Made by a program: the position numbers and the translations under genes. From RGIG250 sp964540025 (GTDB lineage Bacteria > Bacillota > Negativicutes > Selenomonadales > Selenomonadaceae): a stretch of DNA of 64,000 nt. The stretch covers positions 1 through 64,000 of the forward strand of contig CAZIKQ010000001.1 of NCBI GenBank assembly GCA_964540025.1. The letters are read 5' to 3'. Below the pieces are notes generated by a model. It saw only the letters and a program-made list of their open reading frames with translations. It did no database searches and was not told the DNA's origin. Below are positions 26,284 through 35,325 of the stretch, piece after piece. Every line of letters starts with the position of its first letter. Position 1 is the stretch's first letter.

Positions 26284-27279
26284 TTAATACTTTGCGCTGC
26301 TGCCATCATCATTGCGGGGCCTGATAGACACGTCGCCGGCCAGGACTTTCCTTATTCCCTCAGAGGTCTCAATGAGGAGAGCGCCGTCCTCATCAATATC
26401 CACCGCGGAGCCATAGAAAGTCTCCTTCACCCCGATGACGTTTACCACCCGGCCGAGAGTGATCGTATACCGGCGCCACTCATCAAGAACAGCCGCGAAC
26501 CCCTCCTTCAGCACCGACTGATACAGATCGTCAAAGGAATTAAGAATCCGGGCGAAAAGCTCCTTGCGGGGAAGCTCCTCCCCCCTGGCCATGGCCAGCG
26601 AGGTAGCTACATCACGAACTTCCTCCGGGAAGTCCTCCGGCCATAGATTAACATTTATCCCCGTGCCAATGACTATGTAATTTATCCGCTCCATCTCGGC
26701 ATTCATTTCCGTGAGAATGCCCACCAGCTTTTTCCCTTCATAGATAACGTCGTTGGGCCATTTTATCCCCAAATCCAGCCCATATTTTCTGGCGGCCCTG
26801 ACGATGGCCACCGCCGCCATCAGGGTACACTTCGGCGCATCCTGGGGCAGGAAGGGGGGACGAATGATAACGGAAAACCAGATGCCCTTGCCAGGAGGGC
26901 TGAACCAGCCCCGGGAGAGCCGTCCCTTTCCGGCCCCCTGCTCCTCGGCCACCACCACCGTTCCGTCCTTTGCTCCGGCAAGGGCCAGCCTCTTCGCCTC
27001 GTTGTTGGAGGAGGAAACGGAGTCGTAGTGAATGATCTCCCTGCCGATGGTAACCGTATTCAGCAGCGGCCTCAGCTCGTTTGGCAGCAGAATATCCGGC
27101 GCCTCCCGCAAGGCATAACCCTTGTGGGGCTGACTGACGATATCGTAGCCCGCTCCCTTCAGCTCATTTATATGCTTCCACACCGCCGTTCGGGACACTC
27201 CCAGCTTACCGGCGATATCCTCGCCGGAAATAAATCCGTCTCCTACGCTCCGCAAAAGCTCCAGTATTTTTGACTGCAT
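26284..27279 (-). CDS. birA: Bifunctional biotin-protein ligase / biotin operon repressor BirA
   Basis: 331 residues. Residues 1-60 form a winged-helix DNA-binding domain (SGEDIAGKLGVSRTAVWKHI), so this is a group II BirA. The catalytic core has the biotinyl-AMP loop GAGKGRLSRGWFSPPGKG and KWPNDVIYEGKKLVGILTEM, and a C-terminal SH3-like domain follows. It biotinylates carboxylase carriers and, with biotinyl-AMP, binds operators. The two boxes at 20401-20490 are its likely targets. A second ligase without the DNA-binding domain lies at 62717-63466. Confidence 0.95.
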   Translation of the reverse strand: MQSKILELLRSVGDGFISGEDIAGKLGVSRTAVWKHINELKGAGYDIVSQPHKGYALREAPDILLPNELRPLLNTVTIGREIIHYDSVSSSNNEAKRLALAGAKDGTVVVAEEQGAGKGRLSRGWFSPPGKGIWFSVIIRPPFLPQDAPKCTLMAAVAIVRAARKYGLDLGIKWPNDVIYEGKKLVGILTEMNAEMERINYIVIGTGINVNLWPEDFPEEVRDVATSLAMARGEELPRKELFARILNSFDDLYQSVLKEGFAAVLDEWRRYTITLGRVVNVIGVKETFYGSAVDIDEDGALLIETSEGIRKVLAGDVSIRPRNDDGSSAKY

Positions 27280-27543
27280 AGCGTCACCTTCTGTGCATTA
27301 TTAACTGCGGTTATTTTACAGTATAGCGGACGGCAATGCAAGAAAACGATGTTTAATAATTGTGAAGATAAATTCTCCCGTCAAAAACATCCGGCTCCGG
27401 GATTTCCCGCCGGGATGATACGGGGACGACGACGACAGACAAAATCCCGTAAAACTCCCCGCATAAAGGGAGAAACAGCCTTGCTTTTTCTCAAGAGAAT
27501 GGACTATAATTGACACTGATTCCAGGCAAAGAGGATTTATACT

Positions 27544-29397
27544 ATGATGATCGATAACGCCCTTAAAATAATCAACGGCTTTGCCAATGATATGACTATT
27601 GGCCAGGCCAAAACTGACGATGATATCCGCCGGCTGCTGGACGATGTCCGCGCCATCCTGCAAGCGGACGTCCTTTTTGTATTGCAAAAAATCGGCTTAA
27701 AATACGACTTTGAGTATTCAATCATCAGCACCGATGATGATGCCTACGACATCTGCGGGACCGTCATCCGCTTCTCCCGCCGGGAATTATCTCAGGCGAT
27801 AGCTCAGTACGATGATAACCGGCAGAGCGATAAGCCGATGGATGAGGACCCTCTGACCGGTCAGTTTGCCTCCGTGCTGCGGCAGGGCATATTCTTTGAT
27901 GACATATACTACGCTTCCGTGGGAATGCTCTATCAGGATTCCATCCAGTGGAGTCCTGATGACCGGGAGGTGCTGTCCCGCCTCTCGGAGGTGCTGAAGA
28001 ATTATATCTCCCTGCGGGACTTCCGGGCCAATCTCCGGCTTATGCAGAGAAAGTCCCTCGCCTCCGATTTGATGAGGCGGTCGTATATCCGGATCAGCGA
28101 TATTTTTGTGGACAGGGATATTATAATTACTATTCACAGTGAGGAAAAAGCCTTGCTCGCCGAAGACGCCCCGTCCTCACTAGAGGAAAATATTGCTTTC
28201 TGCGCGGACAGATATGTGTACCCGTCAAACAGAGCGGTATTCAGGCAGATTCTTTCCCAGGAATATCTGACGAAGCATTTTTCCTGCTCCCGGGAAAGTA
28301 TATCCTTCACTTATCAGAACCTGGTCTCCGGCATCTACCGCTGGGTGCAGGCGGAAATAATCCCGGTAGATGATTACAGCGAAAAGAATCCTCACGTGAT
28401 CTGGTTCGTGCGGAACATTACCGAGCAAAAAGCCAGAGAGGAAAAGTGGAAGAGTTCCATGTTGGAGATGAACAGCACTCTCGTCCAGACTCAGAACGCT
28501 CTCTCCAAGGCATTAAAGAACAGCAACGATCTGTTCAGGGAGCTTTTTGAAATGCTCCGAACAGCCGTTATTGCCTATGACCTGGGCAAACAGGCGATCT
28601 TTTTCATGAATGCGGCCGCCCTTACCTTCTTCGGCTATAAGTCACTGGCTGATTTCGGCGGTCAGATTTCCAATCTGAAAAGCCGCATAATCTCTGACAA
28701 TCGAGACGCGCTGGAGCAAAAATTGTTCGGCTCCATGTCCGACAACGAGGTGATGGACTTTGAACTTACCGTCACCCCAGACAAAACCCGGATCATTCAT
28801 CTTCTTTCTCAGGCAAAAAGAATCCCGCTGGCTTCCGGCACCAGCTTTCTCGTTATAACCATGGTGGATATCAGCGACCGCGTCGAGCTCCACCGAAAGC
28901 TGGTCGCCCTTTCCAACACCGACTCTCTTACCGGGCTAAGCAACCGCAGAAGCGGCGAGGAGAATATAAATCTCCTGCTGAAACAGAGGCACAGCGGTCT
29001 GTTCTGCCTCTTGGATGTAGACTACTTCAAACACATCAATGACGCTTATGGTCATGCAGTGGGCGACAAGGTTCTCATCGCCATTGCCCAGACCCTTGAT
29101 GAATCCTGCCGCCGGGGCGACGTGGTAATGCGGCTGGGCGGCGACGAATTTGCCATGTATTTGCCTTCGGTTTCTTCCCGGGAAATCGGCCTTCAACTGC
29201 TTACCCGTATGCAAAAAAATGTGAGCGACATCGATATTCCGGAAATGAACGGCGAAAAGGTTTCCATAAGCATCGGCGCCATCATTACCGAGGCCACCGA
29301 TAGCATTACCTTTGACGATGTGTACAAGGACGCCGACGACGCCATGTACCACAGCAAGAAAAACGGCAAAAGCCAATTTACTCTGCGAATCAAATGA
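27544..29397 (+). CDS. Diguanylate cyclase with N-terminal sensor and PAS domains
   Basis: 617 residues, no transmembrane segment. Residues 1-300 have no clear family; the length and pattern would fit a GAF-like cytosolic sensor plus a PAS/PAC unit (ITEQKAREEKW). A second PAS unit lies at about 330-445, and a GGDEF domain at about 450-617. The active site reads RLGGDEFAMYL. The product-inhibition I-site RxxD (RRGD) stands five residues ahead of it, and LDVDYFKHINDAYGH binds metal and GTP. So it should make c-di-GMP and be feedback-inhibited. It is monocistronic, with a terminator behind it. Confidence 0.9.
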   Translation: MMIDNALKIINGFANDMTIGQAKTDDDIRRLLDDVRAILQADVLFVLQKIGLKYDFEYSIISTDDDAYDICGTVIRFSRRELSQAIAQYDDNRQSDKPMDEDPLTGQFASVLRQGIFFDDIYYASVGMLYQDSIQWSPDDREVLSRLSEVLKNYISLRDFRANLRLMQRKSLASDLMRRSYIRISDIFVDRDIIITIHSEEKALLAEDAPSSLEENIAFCADRYVYPSNRAVFRQILSQEYLTKHFSCSRESISFTYQNLVSGIYRWVQAEIIPVDDYSEKNPHVIWFVRNITEQKAREEKWKSSMLEMNSTLVQTQNALSKALKNSNDLFRELFEMLRTAVIAYDLGKQAIFFMNAAALTFFGYKSLADFGGQISNLKSRIISDNRDALEQKLFGSMSDNEVMDFELTVTPDKTRIIHLLSQAKRIPLASGTSFLVITMVDISDRVELHRKLVALSNTDSLTGLSNRRSGEENINLLLKQRHSGLFCLLDVDYFKHINDAYGHAVGDKVLIAIAQTLDESCRRGDVVMRLGGDEFAMYLPSVSSREIGLQLLTRMQKNVSDIDIPEMNGEKVSISIGAIITEATDSITFDDVYKDADDAMYHSKKNGKSQFTLRIK

Positions 29398-29409
29398 TCT
29401 GCCGATTAA

Positions 29410-29442
29410 AACAGCCGGGGCAAACGCCCCGGCTGTTTTTTT
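29410..29442 (+). terminator. Terminator after the diguanylate cyclase gene
   Basis: An 11-bp G/C-rich stem (29410-29420 with 29427-29437) has a 6-base loop and T7, 12 bases past the stop codon. Confidence 0.9.
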
Positions 29443-29471
29443 ACGGCTCTTAACCGTTTCATGCTGGTATA

Positions 29472-29499
29472 AAGAAAATTCCTGTAAAATTTCCCTGAA
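29472..29499 (+). repeat. Short palindromic intergenic element, copy 2
   Basis: AAGAAAATTCCTG...AATTTCCCTGAA, same layout and orientation as the copies at 8407, 30886 and 42100. It lies just downstream of pyrE, while copy 3 lies just upstream of pyrF. Confidence 0.4.
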
Positions 29500-29525
29500 C
29501 TGCTTTATACTCTTTTTCCGGCTGA

Positions 29526-30104
29526 TTATTTCTTGCCGGTACTGCCCCGCTTCGTCATGGGAATATTCTCCCGGCAGAGGGGGCACTCATCAGCGGTGAA
29601 GCTCTCAACATTCAAATGAAGAAGGGCCTTGCAGGGAATATCTCCAAAGCTCACCTTGCCGCCGGTGCGGTCAACCAGCATACCGATGGCAACGGGGACA
29701 CCGCCCGCCGCCTTGACTACATCTACCACCTCACGGACAGAGCCGCCGGTAGTAACAATATCCTCCACGATAAGAACCCGCTCCCCCTCACGGAGCTTGA
29801 AACCCCGGCGGAAGGTCATTTTGCCCTCTACCCGCTCGGTAAAGATAGCCCGGGTGCCCAAGGCCTTGCCGGTCTCATGGGCAAGAAGGATTCCACCGGT
29901 CATGGGACCTACAACCGTCTCGATGCTTTCATTGGCAAAGAGCTTTGCCAGCTCCTGGCAAAGCTCTTCTGTATATTTCGGGTGCTGAAGAACATTGAAT
30001 TTCTCAACATAGCGGTTGCTGTGACGGCCAGAGGTCAGAAGGAAGTGCCCCTCCATAATCGCGCCGGTTTCAAGAAAGATATCCATAATCTCTTTTTCAG
30101 TCAT
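29526..30104 (-). CDS. pyrE: Orotate phosphoribosyltransferase
   Basis: 192 residues. The PRPP loop is VLIVEDIVTTGGSVREVVDVV. The N-terminal half carries FLLTSGRHSNRYVEKF, and VVGPMTGGILLAHETG follows. It makes OMP from orotate and PRPP. It overlaps pyrF by 4 bases (ATGA). The C-terminal extension has cysteines (KALLHLNVESFTADECPLC), as in the longer thermophile/Firmicute type. Confidence 0.94.
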   Translation of the reverse strand: MTEKEIMDIFLETGAIMEGHFLLTSGRHSNRYVEKFNVLQHPKYTEELCQELAKLFANESIETVVGPMTGGILLAHETGKALGTRAIFTERVEGKMTFRRGFKLREGERVLIVEDIVTTGGSVREVVDVVKAAGGVPVAIGMLVDRTGGKVSFGDIPCKALLHLNVESFTADECPLCRENIPMTKRGSTGKK

Positions 30105-30820
30105 TTTTTTGCGCCCTCCATTGTTCTGATAATGCTCTCTACCGCGGCAACAGGATCCGCCGCTGTACGAACCGGGCGGCCCACAACAATGTGGGTAGCG
30201 CCGTTGGCAATAGCTGAATCTGGAGTTGCTATCCTGTTCTGGTCGTCCAAAGGCGATCCGGCTGGCCGGATACCCGGGGTAACGATGAGGAAATCATCTC
30301 CGCAAGCCTCACGGATCGCCCCTGCCTCATAAGGAGACGCTACAACTCCATCAAGTCCCGCGTCCTGAGCCAGCTTTGCCAGCCGGACCACATGGTTTGC
30401 AATGGACTCTGTCTCCCCCAGTTCTATCCAGTCCCTTGTCCCTATACTGGTGAGGACAGTGACCGCAACGAGCTTCGGCCTCTCCACCTGCATATCAGCC
30501 GCTGCATCTCTAAGACGATCCGCCGCCGCCTTCATCATGGCATAGCCGCCTGAAGCATGTACGTTCACCATGGTCATTCCCAACGGCAACAGGGAAACCA
30601 AGCCCTCCGCGACAGTATTGCCTATATCATGGAGCTTCAGGTCAAGAAAAACCTCCTTACCCATGTCCCGCATACGGCGGACAATACTTCCGCCGGAGCG
30701 ATAGAACAGCTCCATCCCAACCTTATAATGGCATACGGAGTTTCCCAACTTTTCTACAAGGGCAATTGCCTCCTCATCGGACTTCACATCCAAGGCAACG
30801 ATCAGCCTGCTGTCAGCCAT
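30101..30820 (-). CDS. pyrF: Orotidine 5'-phosphate decarboxylase
   Basis: About 239 residues from the ATG at 30820 (GAGG seven bases upstream). Catalytic motif DLKLHDIGNTV (Lys-Asp network), start LIVALDVKSDEEAI, and phosphate-binding VTPGIRPAG plus VVGRPVRTAADP. It makes UMP. Coupled to pyrE downstream. The other pyr genes are not in the window. Confidence 0.95.
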   Translation of the reverse strand: MADSRLIVALDVKSDEEAIALVEKLGNSVCHYKVGMELFYRSGGSIVRRMRDMGKEVFLDLKLHDIGNTVAEGLVSLLPLGMTMVNVHASGGYAMMKAAADRLRDAAADMQVERPKLVAVTVLTSIGTRDWIELGETESIANHVVRLAKLAQDAGLDGVVASPYEAGAIREACGDDFLIVTPGIRPAGSPLDDQNRIATPDSAIANGATHIVVGRPVRTAADPVAAVESIIRTMEGAKK

Positions 30821-30885
30821 AGTCATTCCTCTTTTCCAAAGGGATTTATTCCAAAATACAACCACGAGCGCTATGTGCTGATATG

Positions 30886-30912
30886 AAGAAAATCCCGGGG
30901 GATTTTCCTGAA
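30886..30912 (+). repeat. Short palindromic intergenic element, copy 3
   Basis: AAGAAAATCCC...GGGATTTTCCTGAA, a 9-bp near-perfect hairpin inside the pyrF leader. Same family as the elements at 8407, 29472 and 42100. Confidence 0.45.
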
Positions 30913-31000
30913 TACCGCATTACCACGCCGCCACCTGAGAAAACAGCCCCAAACCGTTTTCATTTCTTAACGTGACCCCTCGTCAATCTTACAACGGTTG

Positions 31001-31029
31001 ATTATATCACAAAAGCCAGGGACTGTGAA
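31001..31029 (-). promoter_or_regulatory. Promoter of pyrF-pyrE
   Basis: On the minus strand TTCACA (31029-31024), 17 bases, TATAAT (31006-31001) with an upstream TG one base before it (extended -10). The transcript should start near 30994, giving a leader of about 170 bases before pyrF. Apart from the palindromic element I see no recognisable PyrR site or attenuator in it. The rest of 31030-31115 holds nothing I can name. Confidence 0.7.
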
Positions 31030-31115
31030 TAATGTCCGCGGAAAACTCTCTGCGCTTGCTTTTATTCGCAGGAAATATTAAAAATTTTCAGCCGATATAT
31101 TCAACAGTCCCGGTC

Positions 31116-31148
31116 ACAAAAAACGGGCGGAAAACTCCCGCCCGTTTT
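31116..31148 (-). terminator. Terminator after the flagellin gene
   Basis: An 11-bp inverted repeat (AAAACGGGCGG, 31120-31130, with its complement ending 31148) is followed on the minus strand by a U run, 14 bases past the flagellin stop. Confidence 0.85.
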
Positions 31149-31161
31149 GGTTCATTCTGTT

Positions 31162-32028
31162 TTAACGAAGCAGACTCAGCACAGAAGCGCTGTTCGTCAT
31201 AAACATTTTCTGCGCGTACATGGCCAGCTGGTTCTGAGTGTCGGCTGAGCGCAGCTGCGTTATCGCCTTTGCCATATCAGTGTCGCTCATGTTGGAATCT
31301 GCCGCCGTAAGATTTTCTTCAGAAACAGTGTAGTTCGCTGACGCAAAGGTGAGGTTCTGCTGGGCGGCGCCAATATTGGTGGCCTCATCCAGCGCTTTGC
31401 CAAGGGCGTTATCAATCGTGCTCAGGGCCTTACCCAGGCCTTTCGTTGTGTCAACCTTGTCCTTTCCGTCATAATCCTTTCCGTCATAATAAGTGGCCAG
31501 GTCAGTCAGGTCAATGGTAGAGTTCCCCTCGCTGTCAGCCAGACCAAGGGACTCCGCCGTCATATTCCCCAGAGTCACGTTGCGATAGCCATCAACTCCG
31601 GCCACCGCCACATCCCGGCCGCTGTTCAAAAGATCCATGCCGTTGTACTGGATGGAGGCATTATCGTTTATGGTCTGAATAGACTGGTTGATGCTCTTGC
31701 CGATGGTGTCAATGTCGCTGGGAGAATTAGTTCCGTTAGCGGCCTTGATCACCTGATCCCTGATGCTGGTCAGCGCGCTTATGGTCGAAGACACGCCGCC
31801 GGCTGCCACCGACAGCATTGCGTTTGCATTCTGAGTGTTCTGATTAGACTGAGCCAGCGCGCCGATCTGAGCTCTTGTCCGGCGGGAGATGGCGTACTCC
31901 GACGTCCCATACTGAGCGGAAGGGAACTTCGAGCCGCTTGCTACCTGTTTTAATACTGTATTGTAATTCGCTTTCGTCGAATTTATCTGATTGAGAAAGC
32001 CTACTCCACCGATTGCCATTTGCTGCAC
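31162..32028 (-). CDS. Flagellin (short)
   Basis: 288 residues. The N-terminal D0/D1 region has FLNQINSTKANYNTVLKQVASG, AISRRTRAQIGALAQSNQN and a long coiled-coil helix. The C-terminal D0/D1 has QLAMYAQKMFMTNSASVLSLLR. The central variable region is very short (about 60 residues) with a small tandem repeat (YDGKDYDGKD), so outer D2/D3 domains are absent. Flagellins polymerise into the filament. No other flagellar gene is nearby; the gene has its own promoter and terminator. The N-terminus departs from the usual 'I-x-x-N' opening, so specialised filament use is possible. Confidence 0.82.
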   Translation of the reverse strand: MQQMAIGGVGFLNQINSTKANYNTVLKQVASGSKFPSAQYGTSEYAISRRTRAQIGALAQSNQNTQNANAMLSVAAGGVSSTISALTSIRDQVIKAANGTNSPSDIDTIGKSINQSIQTINDNASIQYNGMDLLNSGRDVAVAGVDGYRNVTLGNMTAESLGLADSEGNSTIDLTDLATYYDGKDYDGKDKVDTTKGLGKALSTIDNALGKALDEATNIGAAQQNLTFASANYTVSEENLTAADSNMSDTDMAKAITQLRSADTQNQLAMYAQKMFMTNSASVLSLLR

Positions 32029-32062
32029 CTCCTGTTACAAATCCATTGTTTTAATCAGCTTT

Positions 32063-32091
32063 ATTATAGGTTCTGCAGGGAAATATATCAA
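32063..32091 (-). promoter_or_regulatory. Sigma-A promoter of the flagellin gene
   Basis: On the minus strand TTGATA (32091-32086), 17 bases, TATAAT (32068-32063), overlapping the ctp stop. AGGAGGTG lies ahead of the ATG. A housekeeping-type promoter rather than a sigma-28 one is notable for a flagellin. Confidence 0.75.
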
Positions 32092-33269
32092 GATATTTCT
32101 TTAGGACTATTACCGGAAATTTTTTCCTTCAGCAGTTCAACTGCCTTGCTGAGCTGCTGCTCACTGCCGCTGTCTACTGTCACGTCGGGGACAATACCTA
32201 CGCCGTCGATGCTCCTTCCCTTAGGCGTATAGTATTTTGCCACCGTCAGCTTCAGTCCGTCATCAGACCCCGGCAGCTGACGGATACTTTGGACACTGCC
32301 CTTGCCGTAGCTCGTTACGCCCACAATGGTTGCCGCTCCGGTATCCTGCAATGCCCCGGCCAAAATCTCGCTGGCGCTGGCGCTGTCCCCATCGATCAGC
32401 ACCACCATGGGAAGCTCCTGGACCTTCAGGCTGGAAGTAAATTCCTCCTTGCTGCCGTCCCTGTACACTATTGATACGATCGGTCCCCTGGGAACGATTT
32501 CCTTGGCAATTTCCACGCAGGTAGTGAGCAGGCCGCCGTGATTGAGCCGCAGATCCAGGATAAGCCCTTTCAGGTTTTCATTTTTCAGCCGGCTCATGGC
32601 TTCCTTGAATTCTTTGTCGGTAGAAGATCCAAAGGAGGTTATTCTGAGGTAACCGATACCGTCTTCCAGCATCTCTCCGTCAGCTGTCTTCACATGGATG
32701 CGGTCCCGGGTAATCTTCATCTCCCGGTCCTGATACTTTCCCGCCGCCTTATCTTCATAACGGCGGATAGTGAGGGTAACCTGGGTTCCAACCTCGCCGC
32801 GAATTTTCAGGGCCACTTCTTCAAAAGTCAGCTCTGCCGCCGGAGTTCCCTCCACAAGATATATTTCATCACCGGGAAGAATTCCCGCCGCCTCTCCCGG
32901 GGTTCCCTCCATTACCGAGATGACGACGACCGAACTTTCCCGATAGCCCATGACGACTCCGATACCGCCAAAAGCGGCGTCAGTGTGGTTTTTCAGGTTT
33001 TCAAACCGCTTTGCGTCAAGGTAAGCAGAGTGCTTATCACCCAACGCATTGACCATGCCCGTCAGAGCCCCTTCTACCAGCACCCTGTCCTCTACCGGCT
33101 CAACATACTGGGTGGAAATATAATTTTTCAGGGCCGCAAACCGGGCAATGTCCAGCACGGTCTGCCGGTTTGCCCCGATGAGCGTCATCATTCCCCCGGC
33201 CGTGGCCGCCGAGGACACGAGAGCCGTTGCCAGAACGATGCCGATAAGCTTGTATTTGTCCTTAAACAA
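32088..33269 (-). CDS. ctpA: C-terminal processing peptidase (S41 family)
   Basis: 393 residues: membrane anchor or signal at about 8-30, a PDZ domain (about 95-180; MEGTPGEAAGILPGDEIYLVEG) and the S41 protease core. The Ser/Lys dyad is seen as IDGDSASASEILAGALQ and TSYGKGSVQS. It acts outside the membrane on exported proteins, cutting near their C-terminus. The order ftsE-ftsX-M23 peptidase-ctp recurs in Firmicutes and fits control of cell-wall hydrolysis at division. Confidence 0.92.
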   Translation of the reverse strand: MFKDKYKLIGIVLATALVSSAATAGGMMTLIGANRQTVLDIARFAALKNYISTQYVEPVEDRVLVEGALTGMVNALGDKHSAYLDAKRFENLKNHTDAAFGGIGVVMGYRESSVVVISVMEGTPGEAAGILPGDEIYLVEGTPAAELTFEEVALKIRGEVGTQVTLTIRRYEDKAAGKYQDREMKITRDRIHVKTADGEMLEDGIGYLRITSFGSSTDKEFKEAMSRLKNENLKGLILDLRLNHGGLLTTCVEIAKEIVPRGPIVSIVYRDGSKEEFTSSLKVQELPMVVLIDGDSASASEILAGALQDTGAATIVGVTSYGKGSVQSIRQLPGSDDGLKLTVAKYYTPKGRSIDGVGIVPDVTVDSGSEQQLSKAVELLKEKISGNSPKEIS

Positions 33270-33284
33270 TGATCATTCCCTCTT

Positions 33285-34430
33285 TTAAGGCAGGTACTCC
33301 TCTGGATCAGTCAGCTCCCCGTCAATGCGGACCTCGAAATGACAGTGGGGGCCGGTGGAATTGCCGGTAGAGCCGCAATAGGCGATTACATCGCCCCGGT
33401 CAACGCGCTGTCCTACCCCAACATTAAGCGCTTCATTATGACCGTAAAGAGTCGTCAGGCTTCCGCCGTGGTCGATAATAACGGCATATCCATAGCCGGA
33501 GATCCAGCCTGCATGAATGACTTCACCGGGGGCGGCCGCATGGATTTCATCACCGTAATCGCCGGCAATATCCATGCCGCTGTGGTAGCGGCTGTCACCC
33601 CAGATGGGATGTACCCGCCAGCCATACTGAGAGGTTATCTCCCCGATAAGGGGCCAGCTCATTCCCCCGGGCCCTACCGCCGAGGGAGATGATCCGCCCC
33701 GAAGCATCTGCTTTATGAGAGTTTCCACCTCATGGGATGCCGCAAGAAGCTCTTCGTACATTCGGTCGGCCGCTTCCCGCTCGCCTTCCAACTGCTCCAT
33801 CATTACCTGCTTGCGGTCACGGCGTTCCAGAATACTGGACTCCCGCCTTTCGGCCACGTCCGTCAGCATTTTCTGGTGTTTCTGTTCGACTTCAAGCTGT
33901 TCCTTTAGCTCCAGTACCGCCGCCCGCTCAGCCATGATTGCCTTTACCAGCTCGTAATCCTGACGGATTATTTTCTTCCACAAATCCATCCGGGTGGACA
34001 GATCATGAAAATCCTTTGCCCCAAACAGGACGTCAATGTAGCTTATCTGCCCGTGCATATAAATATCGCGGACGCGCTTTTTCAGGGCAGCAACCCGCTG
34101 TCTGAGCTGTTCTGTCTTTATCTCAAGATCTTCCTCCGCCGCTTCAATATTTTCCTCAGTGACGTCCAGCAGCCCTTTTACCCGCCGGTAATCCTCGCTG
34201 GCCTCGGCCACTTCATCATCGATAACCTGAATTTCGGCGGCCACATTTTCCATTTCCAGTGAAACCTTTTCCGCCCGCTGCTGGGCTTCGTAGGCACGCT
34301 GCTGGAGAGCCGCCAGCTCATTTTCCAAATCTTCCTGACTTTCGGCGCTGGCCGGCGTCAGCCAAAGTCCTGTGACCAGGACCGCTGCCGACAAAAGCGC
34401 TCCCAATCTGTTTCGGTTTCTCAAACTCAT
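33285..34430 (-). CDS. EnvC-like murein hydrolase activator / M23 peptidase
   Basis: 381 residues: signal peptide (about 1-29), long coiled coil (about 30-240) and a C-terminal LytM/M23 domain with YHSGMDIAGDYGDEIHA and HCHFEVRIDGELTDPEEY. The metal ligands HxxxD and HxH are present, so it may be an active endopeptidase rather than only an activator like E. coli EnvC. The coiled coil is where FtsX binds in homologues. It is 7 bases after ftsX, so FtsEX very likely controls it. Confidence 0.9.
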   Translation of the reverse strand: MSLRNRNRLGALLSAAVLVTGLWLTPASAESQEDLENELAALQQRAYEAQQRAEKVSLEMENVAAEIQVIDDEVAEASEDYRRVKGLLDVTEENIEAAEEDLEIKTEQLRQRVAALKKRVRDIYMHGQISYIDVLFGAKDFHDLSTRMDLWKKIIRQDYELVKAIMAERAAVLELKEQLEVEQKHQKMLTDVAERRESSILERRDRKQVMMEQLEGEREAADRMYEELLAASHEVETLIKQMLRGGSSPSAVGPGGMSWPLIGEITSQYGWRVHPIWGDSRYHSGMDIAGDYGDEIHAAAPGEVIHAGWISGYGYAVIIDHGGSLTTLYGHNEALNVGVGQRVDRGDVIAYCGSTGNSTGPHCHFEVRIDGELTDPEEYLP

Positions 34431-34437
34431 GGGGCAC

Positions 34438-35325
34438 CTACGCTTTCAGGAACCGCTTGAGGGATAATGTACTGCCGATTGCGCCCATACAGATGCCGGA
34501 AATGATAACCACCAGGGCAATGACGTACATAAAAGGGGTTTCCGGTATCAGGGGGAAGAAGGTCAACGCGTCGGAAATTGACCGGGCCACAAAGCGGTAA
34601 GCGATCCTGAGAAAAACCGCCGCTATAAGGCCCCCTATTGCGCCCAGCACGATACCCTCCATGATAAAGGGCCAGCGGATAAACCAGTCTGTCGCGCCCA
34701 CATACTTCATTATAGCTACTTCCCGGCGACGGGCAAACACCGTCAGCCGGATGGTGTTATAAATGATAAACAAAGTTGCGCCTACCAGAACCGCCATAAT
34801 GGAGACGCCGATGATCCTTGCCAGCCGCGTAATATCGAAAAGGTGTTGGATGACGTCCTGCCCGTAACGGGCTTCCTCTACTCCGTCAAACTGACGGATC
34901 ACCTTGGCCGCCGTCGCCACCAGAGAGGGCACCCTTGCCCGCACCTTGTAGGAATTGGGCAGCGGATTGTCACTGCCCAGAGCGGTTAGAATATGGCTCT
35001 GCTCCCCCAGGCGCTCCCGAAAATTCTCGATAGCCTCCGCTTTGGAAACGTATTCCACGGATTCCAGTCCCTGCATTTCCCGCAGCTTATCGCCAATATC
35101 CTCTATCTTATCCTGACTGATATCGTCCTTCAGGTAAACGCTGATCTCCACTTGGGATTCCAGCGAATCAGCCATGCGGTTTGTATTCATGACGATGACC
35201 AGGAACATCCCGAAGACGAACAAAGCTACTGCCACGGTACCGATAGAAGCAACGGTCATCCAGCTGTTCCGCTTCAGCGACAGGAAGGTTTCGCGAAGGA
35301 AATACTCCATGGTGTTAAACTTCAT
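34438..35325 (-). CDS. ftsX: Cell-division ABC transporter permease FtsX
   Basis: About 295 residues. Start at 35325, giving MKFNTMEYFLRETFLSLKRN as usual; it overlaps ftsE by 11 bases. Four transmembrane segments with a large extracytoplasmic domain between the first two (about 55-165, containing ISVYLKDDISQDKIED and SVEYVSKAEAIENF). It is not a true transporter but passes ATP-driven shape change from FtsE to the peptidoglycan hydrolase encoded downstream. Confidence 0.93.
   Translation of the reverse strand: MKFNTMEYFLRETFLSLKRNSWMTVASIGTVAVALFVFGMFLVIVMNTNRMADSLESQVEISVYLKDDISQDKIEDIGDKLREMQGLESVEYVSKAEAIENFRERLGEQSHILTALGSDNPLPNSYKVRARVPSLVATAAKVIRQFDGVEEARYGQDVIQHLFDITRLARIIGVSIMAVLVGATLFIIYNTIRLTVFARRREVAIMKYVGATDWFIRWPFIMEGIVLGAIGGLIAAVFLRIAYRFVARSISDALTFFPLIPETPFMYVIALVVIISGICMGAIGSTLSLKRFLKA

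Noticed and set aside
28642..28893. Minus-strand frames within the diguanylate cyclase gene
   Set aside because: Shadows of a well-supported coding frame.
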